Source: Thalassia testudinum
Taxonomy: Eukaryota > Streptophyta > Magnoliopsida > Alismatales > Hydrocharitaceae
NCBI GenBank assembly: GCA_037157565.1
Contig: JAZHRO010000002.1
Location: 79,782,001 to 79,846,000, forward strand
Direction: 5' to 3'
Length of the DNA stretch: 64,000 nucleotides
This document shows, piece after piece, positions 33,603 through 46,668 of this stretch (its first letter is position 1; the number at the start of each line of letters is the position of its first letter). The notes below the pieces were generated by a model. That model was given only the letters and a program-made list of their open reading frames with translations, made no database searches and had not been told where the DNA came from. The translations under genes and the position numbers were made by a program.

Positions 33603-36600
33603 TGATAACACTGCTTCTTGGGGTGGTAAATCTGTCAATTGGGGTTTATCTTAAGAATAAAATGCATAGATAACACATCATAAATAGGAATGGGAGCATT
33701 GCATGCATCACACATCAAGATTACTTATAGAATAGTATTAATGGCCATTTGTACAAGTACTTGTTAAAACAGGCCTCAGATGAGCAATTGGATCGTACGG
33801 ATGGATTCAGAGTGACGAACAAAGTCCAACGGACTCGAAATCGGCCAAATCCGACATCTGGAGCTCCTGCGATGGGCCTAAGAAGTTATGACCGTTGATC
33901 TGATGATCAACGACCCATGGTGTGCCACGTGGTGCCCACTCACTGCTTCCAGATCGCCGCCCGCTTCCACCTTCACCAAGAGGATGAATCTTAGCCGTCG
34001 ATCTTTGATCGAACGGTTGAGAGCCGCCCGTGCGCCCGCCCTCTTCGCGACAAAGCAGCGGGCGCAGCGCAGCGGTCGACCGTCGCACACCCGCGCAGCC
34101 GGCGTAGGTTCGAATCGCACCTCGCAGAAATCAGAAGGAGAAGGCACGCATTGGGGAAATTCCACCGCCCGATCAACAGTGGACGGCGCGGATGAAGCGA
34201 CGCGGCACGATCTCGCACGTCCAAGGCCGACGCCTGTGATGACGCGGGGAGCGTGGGCGCGATCTAGGCACGCGTCCCACGAGCGACATCAGCCATCCGA
34301 TCCGCGATTGGACGGCTCTCAAGCTACGCACACGGATTGTGCATAAGGAAGCATGCACGCGTGTAAGCGATCACCAGGTAGGGGGCTTCACCGGCGTTTT
34401 GGGAAGGGTTTTAGCGACGTTGTTACGACCCGGTTCCCGAATCCCTACAGGACGTGAGAATCGAATCAACTCGACTAATCCCAAGTCCCAGTCGTCCAAC
34501 GAGAAAGTAACCAAAAAGCAGTAAAATAAACCACATTCACCATGCAAGTAACTAACAGTAACAAAAGTACAGTAGTAAAGAAAATAACTACTACAGTACA
34601 TACCACCACAACAGTAGAGAATTAAAAGCAGGTACAGAAATATGAAGTTTACAATAAAAGAGTACAAGGTGTAACAAAAATACTCACTACCACAGAAAAT
34701 GAGTACAACAAAAGTATAACTACTGGGCTCTACTAGGCCCAGCACCCTCTGCAGCTATAGGCTTTGGCTGCTCAACACTTGGTCCTGAAAAAGGTGACAA
34801 ATATGACACGTCAGCGAAACGCTGAGTAGAGTGGCAACCAGCTAGCTAAGAAAAATAGTAAAGGTGAGCAAGTAGCTGTTGTTTTTAATTTCTTTCTTTA
34901 TTTCTCTATTTACTCTTTCTTGATTTATTTCTCAGGTCTTTCTCTTGATCTCGAATGTTCCTCGTGGGAACGATCTTGATTGCAGTCTTTTCTGAAAAGT
35001 AGAAGTCGCACGTGGTGTTCTCCTGGCCGGGAGAGTCCCCCGTGGTGGTCCTACCTTCAGTCAACCTCCCCAAGGTCGCTGACAGACGTAACGGTGACTA
35101 CGGCACACACGATAAACATACGGGTAGCTATCCCGCACTGGCACGCGGTCAGTCATTTCCGTTAACGGGTGCACCCAAAGCACAGCACGGAACCAGTATA
35201 GGGCAAAGCCCTCTCAGTAACAGGGGTCCAGCCCCTCCACAGTAACCAAACAGGGGTCTTGCCCCTCCACAGTCCGCGCACCCTCACCTGACTACCCTAG
35301 TTTGCTCAGTGGGCCTAATAAGTCGGTGTAGGACGGCTAGCTGAACCTCGGAGCTCATGGGGTGGTTAGCTCTCTCCCTACACTAGTAGCTCTCCCCGGT
35401 ACTGTGTACACGAGGGCCAAAAGTCGGTACAAAGTGGCCAGACCTAACCCCGGGTCCCTAGGGCGGCTAGCTCCGCTTTGCACTAAACAGGGGGACAGTC
35501 GCTCTCCTTGGTACTCTATACTCAAAGGAAAGCTCACTTCCCCATCCACTTTCCCAGTTCCATTCTATTTATTTTCCAGGAGCTCTACTCCTAATTCCCC
35601 GTAGGATTCATACTCATATTCCTCAGGCCAAGCCATACTAGGTTTCATCATTTCAGTTTTATTCGCATATTCCAACGTTTAATCTCAATTTATATACAAG
35701 CAGCTCGAATTTAGTTTCCAAACAACAGGAATTTCATGTAGCAGTTACTAGCAAACGTACTCTACATTTCACAGGCAGCTGTTATCCAATTACAGGTAAT
35801 TATCATTAATCTATCTACTTATCCAAGACTACAATTCAGGTATTCAAGACATTCGTTTCAGTGTTTCGTTCGTAGGATTCATACCACACCCTAGGATCTA
35901 TCATTCAATCTAGTTTTCAGGTCCTAGGATTCATGTCATACCCTAGGATCTATCATTTATTTCAGAGATGCATTAATGTTTGTAATTAACTAAGGGAAGC
36001 CAGTCTACCCGCAAAACCGGGAGTGATGGGGGCGTGATCGGCAGGTCCACGTGCCTCTGCAACCTCCAAAGCCACAACAGAATGAGGTCCTAACATAAGG
36101 ATCAATCACAAGGAACCACTCAGAATAGGATAAAAGCATTTCAAACAGGTAGATGAACTAATTCTGAGAAGAATGGAATCTTAAACGCAGAAATCGGACC
36201 TCGAACGGACCCTAAACGGGTCAAAAATGACAACTCTGACTCAAATCAGACGTCTGGAACACCTTCCAGGCGTCTTAAAAAGTGGTCCAGGTCATACCTC
36301 ACTCTGTGCTACTCCTTAGACGTTTAGGGATCCTGCTGAATCGTCTGGACCCGGTTTCAGACGTCCGACCACCTCTCCGGACGTCTGGAGACGCTCTCCA
36401 CCGTCTGGAGACATGCCCAGACGTCTGAACTGCATGGGAGGGAGTGTCCCCGCGCTTTCCTGAAATGAAACCTGCATGTGCGACGAAAACCTCCTCAACA
36501 CGACACTTCTCAGAACCTCGGCGGAACAACCTGCATGGCCGTATCCGCAAAAGGAGGTAGAGGAGGAAATATGTACCTCTCAGTCGTCTGGAGCTCCCTC

Positions 36601-37785
36601 CAGACGTCGCCCACGTCGTCTGGATGTAGGTCCAGACGTCTGATTCTGGGGAAAATTCCCAGAATCAGAACCTCCTCGTCTTCTTCCTACTGCGCACGAG
36701 CTCGCCACGCAGCCTCTCATCTGCTGCTCGAGCTGCAGCAGCACCAGGGGAGATCTCCCCAGCACGACGCTCCTCTGTGCGCACGACGATCGGCCTCGGG
36801 CTGCTCCGACGGGCTCTCTCTCTTTCTCGCGCTCTCTCCCTCTCGCTGCACCTCTCCTCTCCACACTGCACCCGGCAGCAGCGGCTACCCTCTCTCTCGC
36901 TCTCGTGCTCACGCTGGAGGAAGGAGAAGGTGGGTGGATGTGGTGAATGAGGGAGAGGGGTATTTGTAGGCGTGGGGGAGGGCGTCTGCAGGTCGGTGAG
37001 AGGAGAGGGAAAAAGAAGAGGGCGGCGGGTTTCAGTCTGCGCATGGAACGCGCGTAGACTTGCGATTGTGCGCACGCAAAAATTTATTTTTAGACGTCTG
37101 GGAAGGCGTCCAGACGTCTGACCAGACGTCTGGACCAACTCCCAGACGTCTTAAAGTGTATTTGATGTCTCGAGTTTTAACAGACGTCCCGAACATCGCT
37201 AAAACCCCTTCTTCATTTGGAAAGACCTTCTCCCTATTTAAACCCCTTCCAACCACCCATGGAAGGCATTCATTCCACTTGCAAGTGCTCTACCCCACTC
37301 CTAGCTACCATTAAGCCCTCTTGTAGTCGCCGGAGCCGACGAGCCTCTGACGGAGCCCCTCTCCACCATCGTGGCTGCCTCGCCGTCTTCCTTTTCTCTT
37401 TCCCTCTTTATCTTAAGCTTTACTTTACTTATGGTTAAGCATTTATCTAGTGTTGTAATTATAAACTAAAGTTGCATGTCAAATGAAGTTGTTCTCTATC
37501 TAGTTACTTACCCTCTTTTATGTTAAAGTTGCATGTGTGAATGAAGAAATTCTAACCCTATTCTCTCTCTCTCTCTCTTTCTTCCTCTCTCACTTGCTTT
37601 TCACCCGCGTCTTTTCGCAAGCAAAACCCCGTGATTTTCGTGACATTAAGTGACAAGAAAAATCCGATTTTCACGCCTCCCTGAGATCGACACTCGGACT
37701 CACATCTGTTTCTTCATTTTAAAATCGACGTTGCGAGCGCAAGCTATAACGACTCTTTTAAACATACGTGCCCCACGCCACGTCA
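33603..37785 (+). repeat. Element G 5' LTR, interrupted by solo LTR H
   Basis: The pieces are 33603-34420 and 37188-37785. They match 45837-46668 and 49561-50141. The distal part ends with CTCCCTGAGATCGACACTCGG and CACGCCACGTCA. The LTR has no coding function; several short open frames inside it appear in both copies but have no known motif. Confidence 0.9.
34421..37182 (-). mobile_element. Solo LTR H (Tekay family, 2762 bp)
   Basis: The edges are TGTTACGACCCGG and GTTTTAACA, flanked by GACGT at 34416-34420 and 37183-37187. The internal layout is as in E: TAGGATTCATG repeats near 35870-35950, and GACGTC arrays near 36240-36660 and 37090-37155. No internal region is present, so it is the product of LTR-LTR recombination. 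The undisturbed equivalent site is in the other LTR of G near 46650. Confidence 0.93.
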
Positions 37786-37790
37786 GTTTT

Positions 37791-37808
37791 TGGCGCTGTT
37801 GCCGGGGA
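37791..37808 (+). other. Element G primer-binding site (tRNA-Asp type)
   Basis: TGGCGCTGTTGCCGGGGA lies five bases after the LTR end. Athila elements typically carry TGGCGCCGTTGCCGGGGA, complementary to the 3' end of tRNA-Asp, so one base differs. Confidence 0.85.
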
Positions 37809-38982
37809 GGCAACGGATTTGTTTTGTCACTTCCATTTTACATCCATGCTCACATCGTCTAACGCCTTGTCTCCTTCTACTTGATGGTTGCAGGAATTCG
37901 ACGCTTGGACGGCGAAGCAGCGCAACTCATGACGGTAACAAGGGAGTAGGCACAACAAGGACCGGTCGTGAGTATTTCTTCACCCATGGTTGTTTGCTTA
38001 CTTAAAAAAAAAAAATGTAAAACTGAAAAAATTGTCGTGGTGTATGATTGTCTGACCCACATCCTTAACACATCACCCAACAAAAAAAAAATACTCTAAC
38101 ATTCTGAATAAATTCTTGGAGTGTTCTTCTTTCTTTTTGAGTGGTGTTTGTGAAGCCACCTTGAATTGACTTAGGCCGCACCAATCAACCCTAAAATTGA
38201 CTCATCTAATAGAAGCTGCATGATCACTAGGATGAGTACATTAGGGTTTTAGAGCTTCTACACAAAAGGAAATCTACCTTCACCGAATTGTGTGCAACAC
38301 TTGACGTGCCCACTGAAACTTGTCTAAAAACATTGCGACACGTCAATCCTAAAAGACACTAAAGTAAGGATAAAACATTAAAAGACACCACATCTTAAAA
38401 AAATCCTTGCTTGAAAATCATGTTTTGATAGGAGCATACACACTGAAAGTGGAAAACTAAGAGGCACTACCCCAATCAATGCCTTATCACATAACCCTAG
38501 CACAAGCACTGTCCTAGCCCTTTTAAAACAGAGTAGACGTGCCCTAGGCAGGACTGGGTTAAGTCTCGAGAGGCGAGGTTTTGTTCGCTGGGCACTTGGC
38601 TTTCATTCCTTTAGTAGAATCTAGTGACTAGGCTGCGGGGTAGTGTCAAACGACCGCGGTTGTGGGGTCTATGGAACCGGCGACGCAAGCCAAAGGAAGA
38701 ACCTTCCCTGCAATCCCCTCATAATCAACCTGTCCAAATTAGCTTTAGGAAGGGGAGTGCAGTTTTTACGGACTTGATCACCCTTTTGGAGATTTCTAGG
38801 TCCCCTAAGGAATACACCATAAGGACTAGGATTGTTTGCTTGGTTGAACACACACTTCTCTCATCTGTCGCTCTCCGCATCCCCTCCTGTTCTTCTCTAG
38901 TGTATGCACGGGAGACTCTCACTGCATCCCGAGTTGTTTGTTTTGGGACGGGAATCCAGGCGACTTGATTCTGCTAGAAACA
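37809..38982 (+). other. Element G 5' leader
   Basis: This is a long untranslated leader between the primer site and gag. Short open frames (for example 38624-38968) lack known motifs. Several A-rich runs are near 38005 and 38090. Long leaders are usual in Athila-type elements. Confidence 0.5.
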
Positions 38983-41900
38983 TGGTTGAACCTAGGGTAG
39001 ATGAGGTTGAGGACCAACCCCCACCAGACACAATGGCCATCATCCAAGCTCAGATTAATGCAAACCACCGGCTTCAGCAGCAACAGATCCACATTATCAT
39101 GCAAGCCATACATCGGTTGCAGAACCCACAAGGGCAACCACCACCACCTTACCAAGGCCCACAAGGGCAACCGCCACTTGATCTACCACCATTCCAGGAC
39201 CAACCTAGGCCCCTCTGCGACTTCTATAATCCTTCCGCTATTCGAGTCAAGCCTCACCTTAGGATCCCCGAAGGGGGAGATGATTTTGTGCTAAAATCAA
39301 ATGTCTTGAGTCTGATTTAGAGCTACTTCCATGGAAGCTCAAATGAAGAACCCTTCCAGTACTTAGAGGATCTTGACCGGATAGCCCGAACTGTGAAACC
39401 TAGGAACATTAGCGTTGACATTGTTTTGATTAAGATGTTCCCCTTCTCACTGAGAGACAAGGCATCTCACTGGCTTAGAACCCTAGGTAGACCCATCACC
39501 ACTTGGGAAGAACTGAGGCATGCATTTCTAAAGAAATTCTTTCCCATAGGAAAGACCAATGCCCTCAGAAGAGCCATTACTACCTTTACACTCCAGGGTG
39601 GGGAACAGTTCCATGAGGCGTGGGAAAGATTTAATGAACTCTTGAGGAAATACCCACACCATGAAGTACCAAGGTGGCAATTGGCCCAGATCTTCTACCA
39701 CGGTCTGGACAGCAACCTACGGAACTTCGCCGATGCCTCATGCAGGAGGAACTTCCTGAACAAAGATGAGGAGAGCGCGTTTGAGCTCTTTGAGTCTATG
39801 AGCGAAAATTCACTGAACAATGCCTCCATGACCCAGTTTAACCGATCCAGTCAACCCCGTGGTGGGATTTATGAGGTACAAGCAAATTCTGGAATGGTTG
39901 ACATGGACATTATTGCTAAGAAATTAGATCGAGTGGAATTGGTGGATAAAAAGATTGATTGATGAGCTACTGAACCAGACCAGGAACCTGTTACAAACCT
40001 TCTCCCTAGCAAAGGGAACTCACAATGTTGACCTGGTCCAGCCCTTAAGCCAACTGAACCTAGAACAACCCCTGACCATGTTCCAGGGAGGGACCTTTGC
40101 TGTAACGACCCGGTTCCCGAGTCCCTACGAGACACGAGAACCGGACCGACTCGACTAATCCCAAGACCTAGTCGTCCAACAAGGAAGTAACCAAAAGAGC
40201 AGTAAAATAAACCACATTCAGCATGAATATAACTAACAGTAAGGAAGTACAGTAGTAAGGAAAGAAACTACTACAGTAGATACCACCACAACAGTAGAAC
40301 AACATTTATCATATAACAAGAACTGCAGGTAAAGAAAGTACAGCGGAAACAAAAACTACTCACTAGAACAGAAACAAAAGAGGTACAAAAGACTGTGGTA
40401 AACTCTACTGGACCCTACTCGGCCCAGCGTCCTCTGCCTCGGTCGGGTCCTCATCCTTTTTACTCAAGATCCAAGTTTCACTTCCCAGTTTCACATTCTT
40501 ACAATCCATGTTCTCAACCACGTTAGCTGTTCACAACAGGCAGTTGTTAATTCAAATTACAGGCAGCTTTATATTTCTTTCCATTTTCCAAGACTGCAAT
40601 ATATACATTCCACTAGTTTTCCATCCTAGGATTCATGCCATATCCTAGGATCTATCATACAATCTAATTTTCCAGCCCTAGGATTCATGCAACACCTAGG
40701 AGCTATCATTCCATACATTTCTCATTCTTAGGATTCATGCAACACCTAGATTCTAGTTAAGGTTCCATACTTTAACAGATTTTAATAGCTTAAGCCACTC
40801 TACCAGGTACAACGGGAGTAATGGGGGCGTGATCGGGAATCCCGCGTGCCTCCGCGACTCCCAAGACTGCAACTGAACGAGGTCCTATCACAAGGATCAA
40901 CACAAGGAGTGTCTCAAAATAGTGTACAGCTACTGTAGATGGGTAGAGGAATTAATTCTGAAAAGAACGCAACTCGAATCGCGGAAAACGGAGCCCGAAC
41001 GGGCCCTAAACGGGTCGAAAAAGACGATACCGTGCAAAATCAGACGTCTGGAACTTCTTCCAGACGTCTTAAACAGTGGATCATAGAATTACCTGTTCAG
41101 TGTGGTTTCCCAGACGTCCAGAAGTCTGCGGGGACGTCTGTCCTAGCTCCCAGACGTCCGATGGTCACCCCGGACGTCTGGAGGTCACTCCCGCCGTTTG
41201 GTACAACTTCCAGACGTCTGATTCGCAAAGGATGGCGAATCAGCGAACCTGCGCACAGCCAACTCCCTCCCTTAGTACGGTCGGTCGACAGGAAGGAAGA
41301 AGAAAGCGGAATACACACCTTTCAGACGTCGGTATGAGCTACCAGACGTCGTCCTCGCCGTCTGCCTATCAACCCAGACGTCTGATTCTGGAAATTTTTC
41401 CAGAATCAGGGCGCGACCCGGACTCTGCTCGCGACGCCGCCTGCGTCCCGCCTCGCGCTCCTGCTGCTCAGACTGCAGCAGGTCCCTCTCCGCGTCGTTC
41501 CACGCCCCCTGCGCCCTCCGCCGGCCGGCCAAACCGCTCCGGCGAGCTCGGCCTCACGGCAGAGCTCCGCCCTCGCACGCCGCGCCTCCTCCGCGCTCAC
41601 TGCGGCCGCCGTTGCAGCCCTCGCACTCGCTCGCTCTCGTGCACAGGAAGGAGAAGAAGGAGACGATGGAGACGGGAGGGGAGGCGTGGCCCTTTTAACG
41701 CCGCACGGAGAGGAGAGAGAGAAGGCGCGGCAGGCGTCTGTAGCAGCAGAAGAAAAAGAGGGAATAACGAATATGCGGTCTGCGCGCGCAGGCGCGCAGA
41801 CGACTCGCGGGTGTGGACGATAACGGTTTTTCAGACGTCTGTAACCCATCCCAGACGTCTGGCAAGACGTCTGGATGTGATCCCAGACGTCTGGTCAGAC

Positions 41901-42600
41901 GTCTGGGCCACCTCCCAGACGTCTTGAAATACGTCCGGGGCATGCGTTCGTAACATTTGCTCCCTCAACCCTTGATTACTCTCTTCCCTCCCCATCGACA
42001 TCTGCTATCCTTGAAGATGTATAGGCTGTCCAAGGTTATGCTAAACCTAACCCTTTCTCCAATACTTACAACATTGGCTGGCGTAATCACCCCAACTTTG
42101 GTTGGACAAACCAGAAACCACTTCAATTCCAGAACCAGCCTAGGCCGAACCAGCATCCAAACTTGCCCCCCTATCAGCAAGGACCACCAGTTAGACTCCC
42201 ATATAATCAGAATAGGGCGGCCCCTCTCCCGCAGAACCAAATGGACACCCTGATAAAGATGATGGCTGAAATGAACCAGAAACATTAGGAGGAAATGGTC
42301 TTAGTAAAGGGACAGTTAAGCCAACTATTGGACTGTAAACAACAAGGATCCCTACCTTCCCAGCCACAACCGAACCCACGAAATGTGATTAACAGAGGCC
42401 CCAATTCGCAAGGGTTCCAGGGCAATCCCGGCCAGGCTTACATGGTCCAGCCAGCCCCACAAACACCCCCTAGGTTTGGTGCTTCTTCATCCTTGTCTTC
42501 TCAAGGATCAACCCATGGTCCCACGAAATGGGATCCTCTACGAATGCGATAACCTTGAGAAGCACCACCAAAACCTAGGATCCCAAATGGCCAACTCTTC
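38983..42600 (+). pseudogene. Element G gag, split by solo LTR I
   Basis: The Met at 38983 (MVEPRVDEVEDQ) is followed by a Gln/Pro-rich N terminus, a stop near 39320, then the Retrotrans_gag core 39393-39962 with MFPFSLRDKASHWLRTLG, TTWEELRHAFLKKFFPIGK, FHEAWERFNELLRKYPHH and QIFYHGLD, typical of Athila gag. After 39962 the frame is broken. Solo LTR I interrupts at 40100. Joining across it reads GGTF then APSTLDYS, and the C-terminal text continues with YNIGWRNHPNFGW in Gln/Asn/Pro-rich sequence (42060-42250) and MDTLIKMMAEMNQ, then a stop. Confidence 0.85.
40101..41955 (-). mobile_element. Solo LTR I (Tekay family, 1855 bp, internally rearranged)
   Basis: The edges are TGTAACGACCCGG and TTCGTAACA, flanked by TTTGC at 40096-40100 and 41956-41960. 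It is about 0.85 kb shorter than sister LTRs, with the middle replaced by a short patch of gag sequence at 40438-40456. It has at least 15 GACGTC sites between 41041 and 41930. Confidence 0.93.
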
Positions 42601-43805
42601 CCGAGGCTTCACCAACTGAAATACCCGACTCAGAAGAGGCACTGGAAAAACCCAAGGACCCAGAAATAGATCCTATCCATGTTCAGACACCATACGTCGA
42701 GGCCTTGGAGACAATCAAGAAGAAGAAAAGTGTTGTGGAAACTGAGGAGGTTTTGGAGATCTTTAAGCAAGTTCAGATTAATATTCCACTCTTCGAAGTC
42801 GTTAAGCACATCCCGGCTTACACCAAATTTTTAAAGGATGCCTGTACACCCAAACGTAAGCCAAGACCTCAAGCACCTAGAAAGGTTGTGCTCTCTGAAC
42901 AAGCAAGTTACGTAATATCAAGCAACCTTCCGCTCAAGCGAATTGACCCAGGAGCACCCCTAATATCCTGCAATATCGGGGACATGACATTTGATATAAC
43001 GCTCCTAGACTTAGGTGCTTCCATCAATCTGATTCCAACAACCCTGTACCACCAATTTGGTTTCAGAGAGTTGACACCCACACCTGTCACCATCCAGTTG
43101 GTGGATAGATTTGTGAAGACCCCGAAGGGGGTTGTCGAGGACGTGATTGTACGAGTCAAGGACTTCTATTTTCCGGTCGACTTCTTGGTGCTCGACATGG
43201 AAGTCCCTGAAAAACTACAGAACGCACCCATAATCTTAGGCAGACCTTTCTTAGCTACGGCTAAGGCGAACATCGATTGTGACACGGGATGTATGGAAAT
43301 TGCCTTCGGAGATAAGAAAATGCAGTTGGATATCTTCCGGGTGACCAAGTCTTTTGATTGCGTTTGTGTTGAGGAACATGATCCCGTGAAACCTTTGGTC
43401 AAGGAATGCCTCACCCTTAGTTCTGTCTCAGACCACCAATCCTGTAACGATTATTCTGATCCGTCACCATCGCTACCTATGGACCTTTGTAGGGCAGATT
43501 ACCATCAAACAACACCATTTGAGGAGATTGATGTTAATCAACTCCCGCCTTTCCCTTTCCCTTCAACTGTTGTTCCACTCGCACCCAAACTAAAGCCACT
43601 ACCTGAGAATCTCAAGTATGTCTTCCTGGGGCCTGACCAGACCTTCCTTGTGATTATTAACTCTCATCTAACCAAGGATCAGGAACTCAGGTTGACTGCG
43701 ACCCTTTCGGAACATCGGGCTGCCATTGGATGGACCATTTTTGACTTAAGAGGAATTAGCCTCTCCTATTGCACTCATAAGATTTACCTGGAAGGCGGGG
43801 CGTGA
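42600..43805 (+). pseudogene. Element G protease region (open for 366 codons)
   Basis: The open frame 42705-43805 contains IPLFEVVKHIPAYTKFLKD and then the Athila-type aspartic protease around LLDLGASINLIP (about 43003-43038), followed by APIILGRPFLATA. The catalytic Asp of D-L-G-A is present. It ends in a TGA just before the RT frame, giving a one-codon-scale break (EGGA, stop, then SRQMQRRLNR). Its length and order fit Athila gag-pol polyproteins. Confidence 0.88.
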
Positions 43806-44560
43806 CCCTCCCGCCAGATGCAGAGACGGTTAAATCGAAATATGCGGGAGGTTGTTAATAAAGAAATTATCAAGTGGCTTGACGCCGACATCATCTATCC
43901 CGTCTCTGACAGCCCCCAGGTGAGCCCCACTCAAGTGGTTCCAAAGAAAGCTGGGCTCACCGTTGTTACCAATGAGCATGGCGAATCCATCCCCACCCGC
44001 ACCACCACCGCATGGCGGGTGTGTATTGATTATAGAAAACTCAATGAAGCAACCAAGAAAGATCATTTCCCCTTGCCATTCATTGACCAGATCCTTGAAA
44101 GATTTGCAAGGCAAAAGTATTTTTGCTTCCTGGATGAATATTCAGGATATAACCAAGTTGCAATTGCTCCTGAAGATCAAGAGAAGACCACATTCACTTG
44201 CCTATATAACACGTTTGCATTTCGTCATATGCCGTTCGGGCTATGCAACGCACCTGCTACCTTTCAGCGTTGCATGCTAGTCATTTTTTCAGAAATGGTG
44301 GGTGAATACTTGGAGGTCTTTATGGATGATTTCTCTGTATTTGGGAATTCATTCGACCATTGTTTGAGCAACTTAGAGAAAATCCTGAAATGATGTATCG
44401 AGGTTAATTTGATGTTAAGTTGGGAAAAGAGCCATTTCATGGTTCAAGAAGGAATCGTCCTCGGTCACATCGTATCGCATAGGAGTATTGAGGTGGATCG
44501 GGCTAAAGTTGATTTGATTTCCAAACTTCCTCCACCTAGCTCGGTCCATGTATTTGATTT
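43806..44560 (+). pseudogene. Element G reverse transcriptase, C-terminally deleted
   Basis: The frame 43818-44393 includes EVVNKEIIKWLDADIIYPVSD, WRVCIDYRKLNEATKKDHFP, YSGYNQVAIAPEDQEKTTF, HMPFGLCNAPATFQRCM and the catalytic FMDDFSVFG (F in place of Y). After a TGA it continues as SWEKSHFMVQEGIVLGHIVS and KLPPPSSV to about 44550, then the homology stops. RNase H and integrase are missing and the sequence jumps to the post-pol spacer. Confidence 0.9.
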
Positions 44561-45836
44561 GATTCAGATTGATCAGGTATTCTACGTCACTCAAGTAATA
44601 TCTTTTCGAGCCCTTGTTGCATCCATGCATTTGTCAATGAGGACATTGTCCAACTTAAGCATGGGGGGGTGGTAACTTGCATGATTCTGAGCTCATTTAA
44701 TCAGTCTGAATAGAATTAAAAAAAAAGAATTTAGGAAGAAAAACTTAGGCATTAGAAATTTGTCAATAGTGGATAATACGGAAAGAACTTAAACACTTAG
44801 ACTTTTCAGACCTTCAGGCTTAATCAGCCCTGGTGTCACTTAAAATATGGATTTAGCTTCAAATCCTTGCAACCTTAAGTTACTCTAATCCACTAACTAA
44901 ATAAGGTGATAAGTATACGACTTATCAACTCACCCTCTAACTCAGAAAGACTTTTAGTCTAAGCATCTGCACACATTTTTGCACAGACTCACTCCTCGGA
45001 GATTCTGACAGAAATTGGGTAGCTAATAAACTCTTTAGGGTGGTATGGTTGGCAAGTTGTCGTGGGTAACAACCCATTGGTAGGTTGTCCAGAGCCCAAC
45101 CACGGGATCACCTCTTCTTCATTGCCTCTAGGTAAATTTGAGATTAGGGAAGCCACCTATCAAATAAAAAAAAAAGAGAAGAAAAAAAAGAATAAAATAA
45201 ACCACACTTCACCGCACGAGTATGGCTGGCAAGTGATCGTGGGTAACAGCCCATTGGTCGGTTGTCCAGAGCCCAGCTCAGTAAATGCACAAAAAGAACC
45301 AAAACACTTAAGAAAGAAGTGGGGAAGTAGAGCAAGCCGGGGAGATATACACTGGAAAAATCCTTGTGTTGACCCCAAGTAAAACAAACGTAGGGAGAAA
45401 GCTACCGATCGAACAAATACACCTTCAAGCAAAACACTTCCTCTTTCGGTCACCTAGATGCGTAGAAACCCGAAGTCTGTCTAAATTACCGTTGAGTGAG
45501 TCTATCACAATCTTCACATCAAAATGCTTAGCACTTAGAGTTTTGTCCGAGTTTTGGGTGGGTTGGGTAGCCATAAAAAGTTACCAACACACTCTTAATT
45601 CCAAAAAAATCTAAAAATAAGAAAAAAAAATCTATATATATTAAAGCAAGGATTTAGGAGATTCATATTTTGGCAGGCACCCGGGCGCTTCTTAGTCTTT
45701 GTAGATTAAGATCTCAGTATATTTCCTCCTATTGACAAGTGACGAAGTGTCTAAGTAGTTACTTCTTAAATTCTGACTGGAAATAAAGGGTAGAATAAAC
45801 CATGCTAGGGACTAGCAAGGGGTAAGCATGGGGGTA
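44561..45836 (+). other. Element G post-pol spacer
   Basis: It begins near 'gaggacattgtccaacttaagcatgggggg' (44640-44670, in two short motifs), the spacer signature downstream of integrase in Athila/Tat elements. It then holds two imperfect copies of a unit containing 'cgtgggtaac' and 'ggttgtccagagccca' (about 45050-45105 and 45226-45280). No env-like frame is seen. It ends in the polypurine run AAGCATGGGGGTA (45825-45836). Confidence 0.65.
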
Positions 45837-46668
45837 TGATAACACTCCATCTTGGGGTGGTAAATCTGTCAATTGGGGTTTATCTTAAGAACAAAATGCA
45901 CAGATAACACATCATAAATAGGAATGGGAGCATTGCAAGCATCACACATCAAGATTGCTTATAGAAGAGTATTAATGGAATTTTGTATAAGTACTTGTTA
46001 AAATAGGCCTAATATGAGCAATTGAACCACACGGATGGATTCAAAGCGACGAACGGAGTCCAATGGACTCGAAATCGGCCAAATCCGACATCCGGAGCTC
46101 CTGCAGTGGGTCCAAGAAGTTTTGACTGTTTATCTGATGATCAACAGCCCACAGCGCACCACGTGGCACCCTCTTGCTGCATCTAGATCGCCGCCCACTT
46201 CCACCTTCACCAGGAGGATGAATCTTAGTTGTCGATCTTTGATCGAACGGTTGAGAGCCGCCCACGTGCCCGCCCTCGCTGCGACAAAGTAGCAGGCGCA
46301 GAGCAGCGGTCGACCGTCGCACACCCGCGTAGCCGGCGCCGGTTCGAATCGCGCCTCACGGAAATCAGAAGGCGAAGGCGCGCACCGGGGAAATTCCACC
46401 GCCTGATCTGCAGTGGACAGCGCGGATGAAGCGACGCGGCGCGATCTCGCACGTCCAAGGCCGACGCCTACGATGATGCAGGGAGCGTGGGTGCGATCTA
46501 GGCGCGTGCCCCACGAGCATCATCAACTGTCCCAATTCGTGATCGGACGGCTCTCAAGCCGCGCACACGGATTGTACACGAGGAAGCACGCGTGCGCGCA
46601 AGCGACCGCCGGGCAGGGGGCTTCACCGACGTTTTGGGAAGGGTTTTAGCGACGTCCCAGACGTCGCT

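Noticed and set aside
33888..34346. 152-codon frame in the left LTR of G
   Set aside because: Its counterpart in the right LTR (46229-46429 and 46413-46649) is broken differently, so the frame is not conserved; it is LTR sequence.
41076..41927. 283-codon open frame on the plus strand inside solo LTR I
   Set aside because: It lies across the GACGTC array, is antisense to the LTR, is rich in low-complexity text and repeats in other LTR copies only as shared LTR sequence (for example 60910-61515). There is no known domain.
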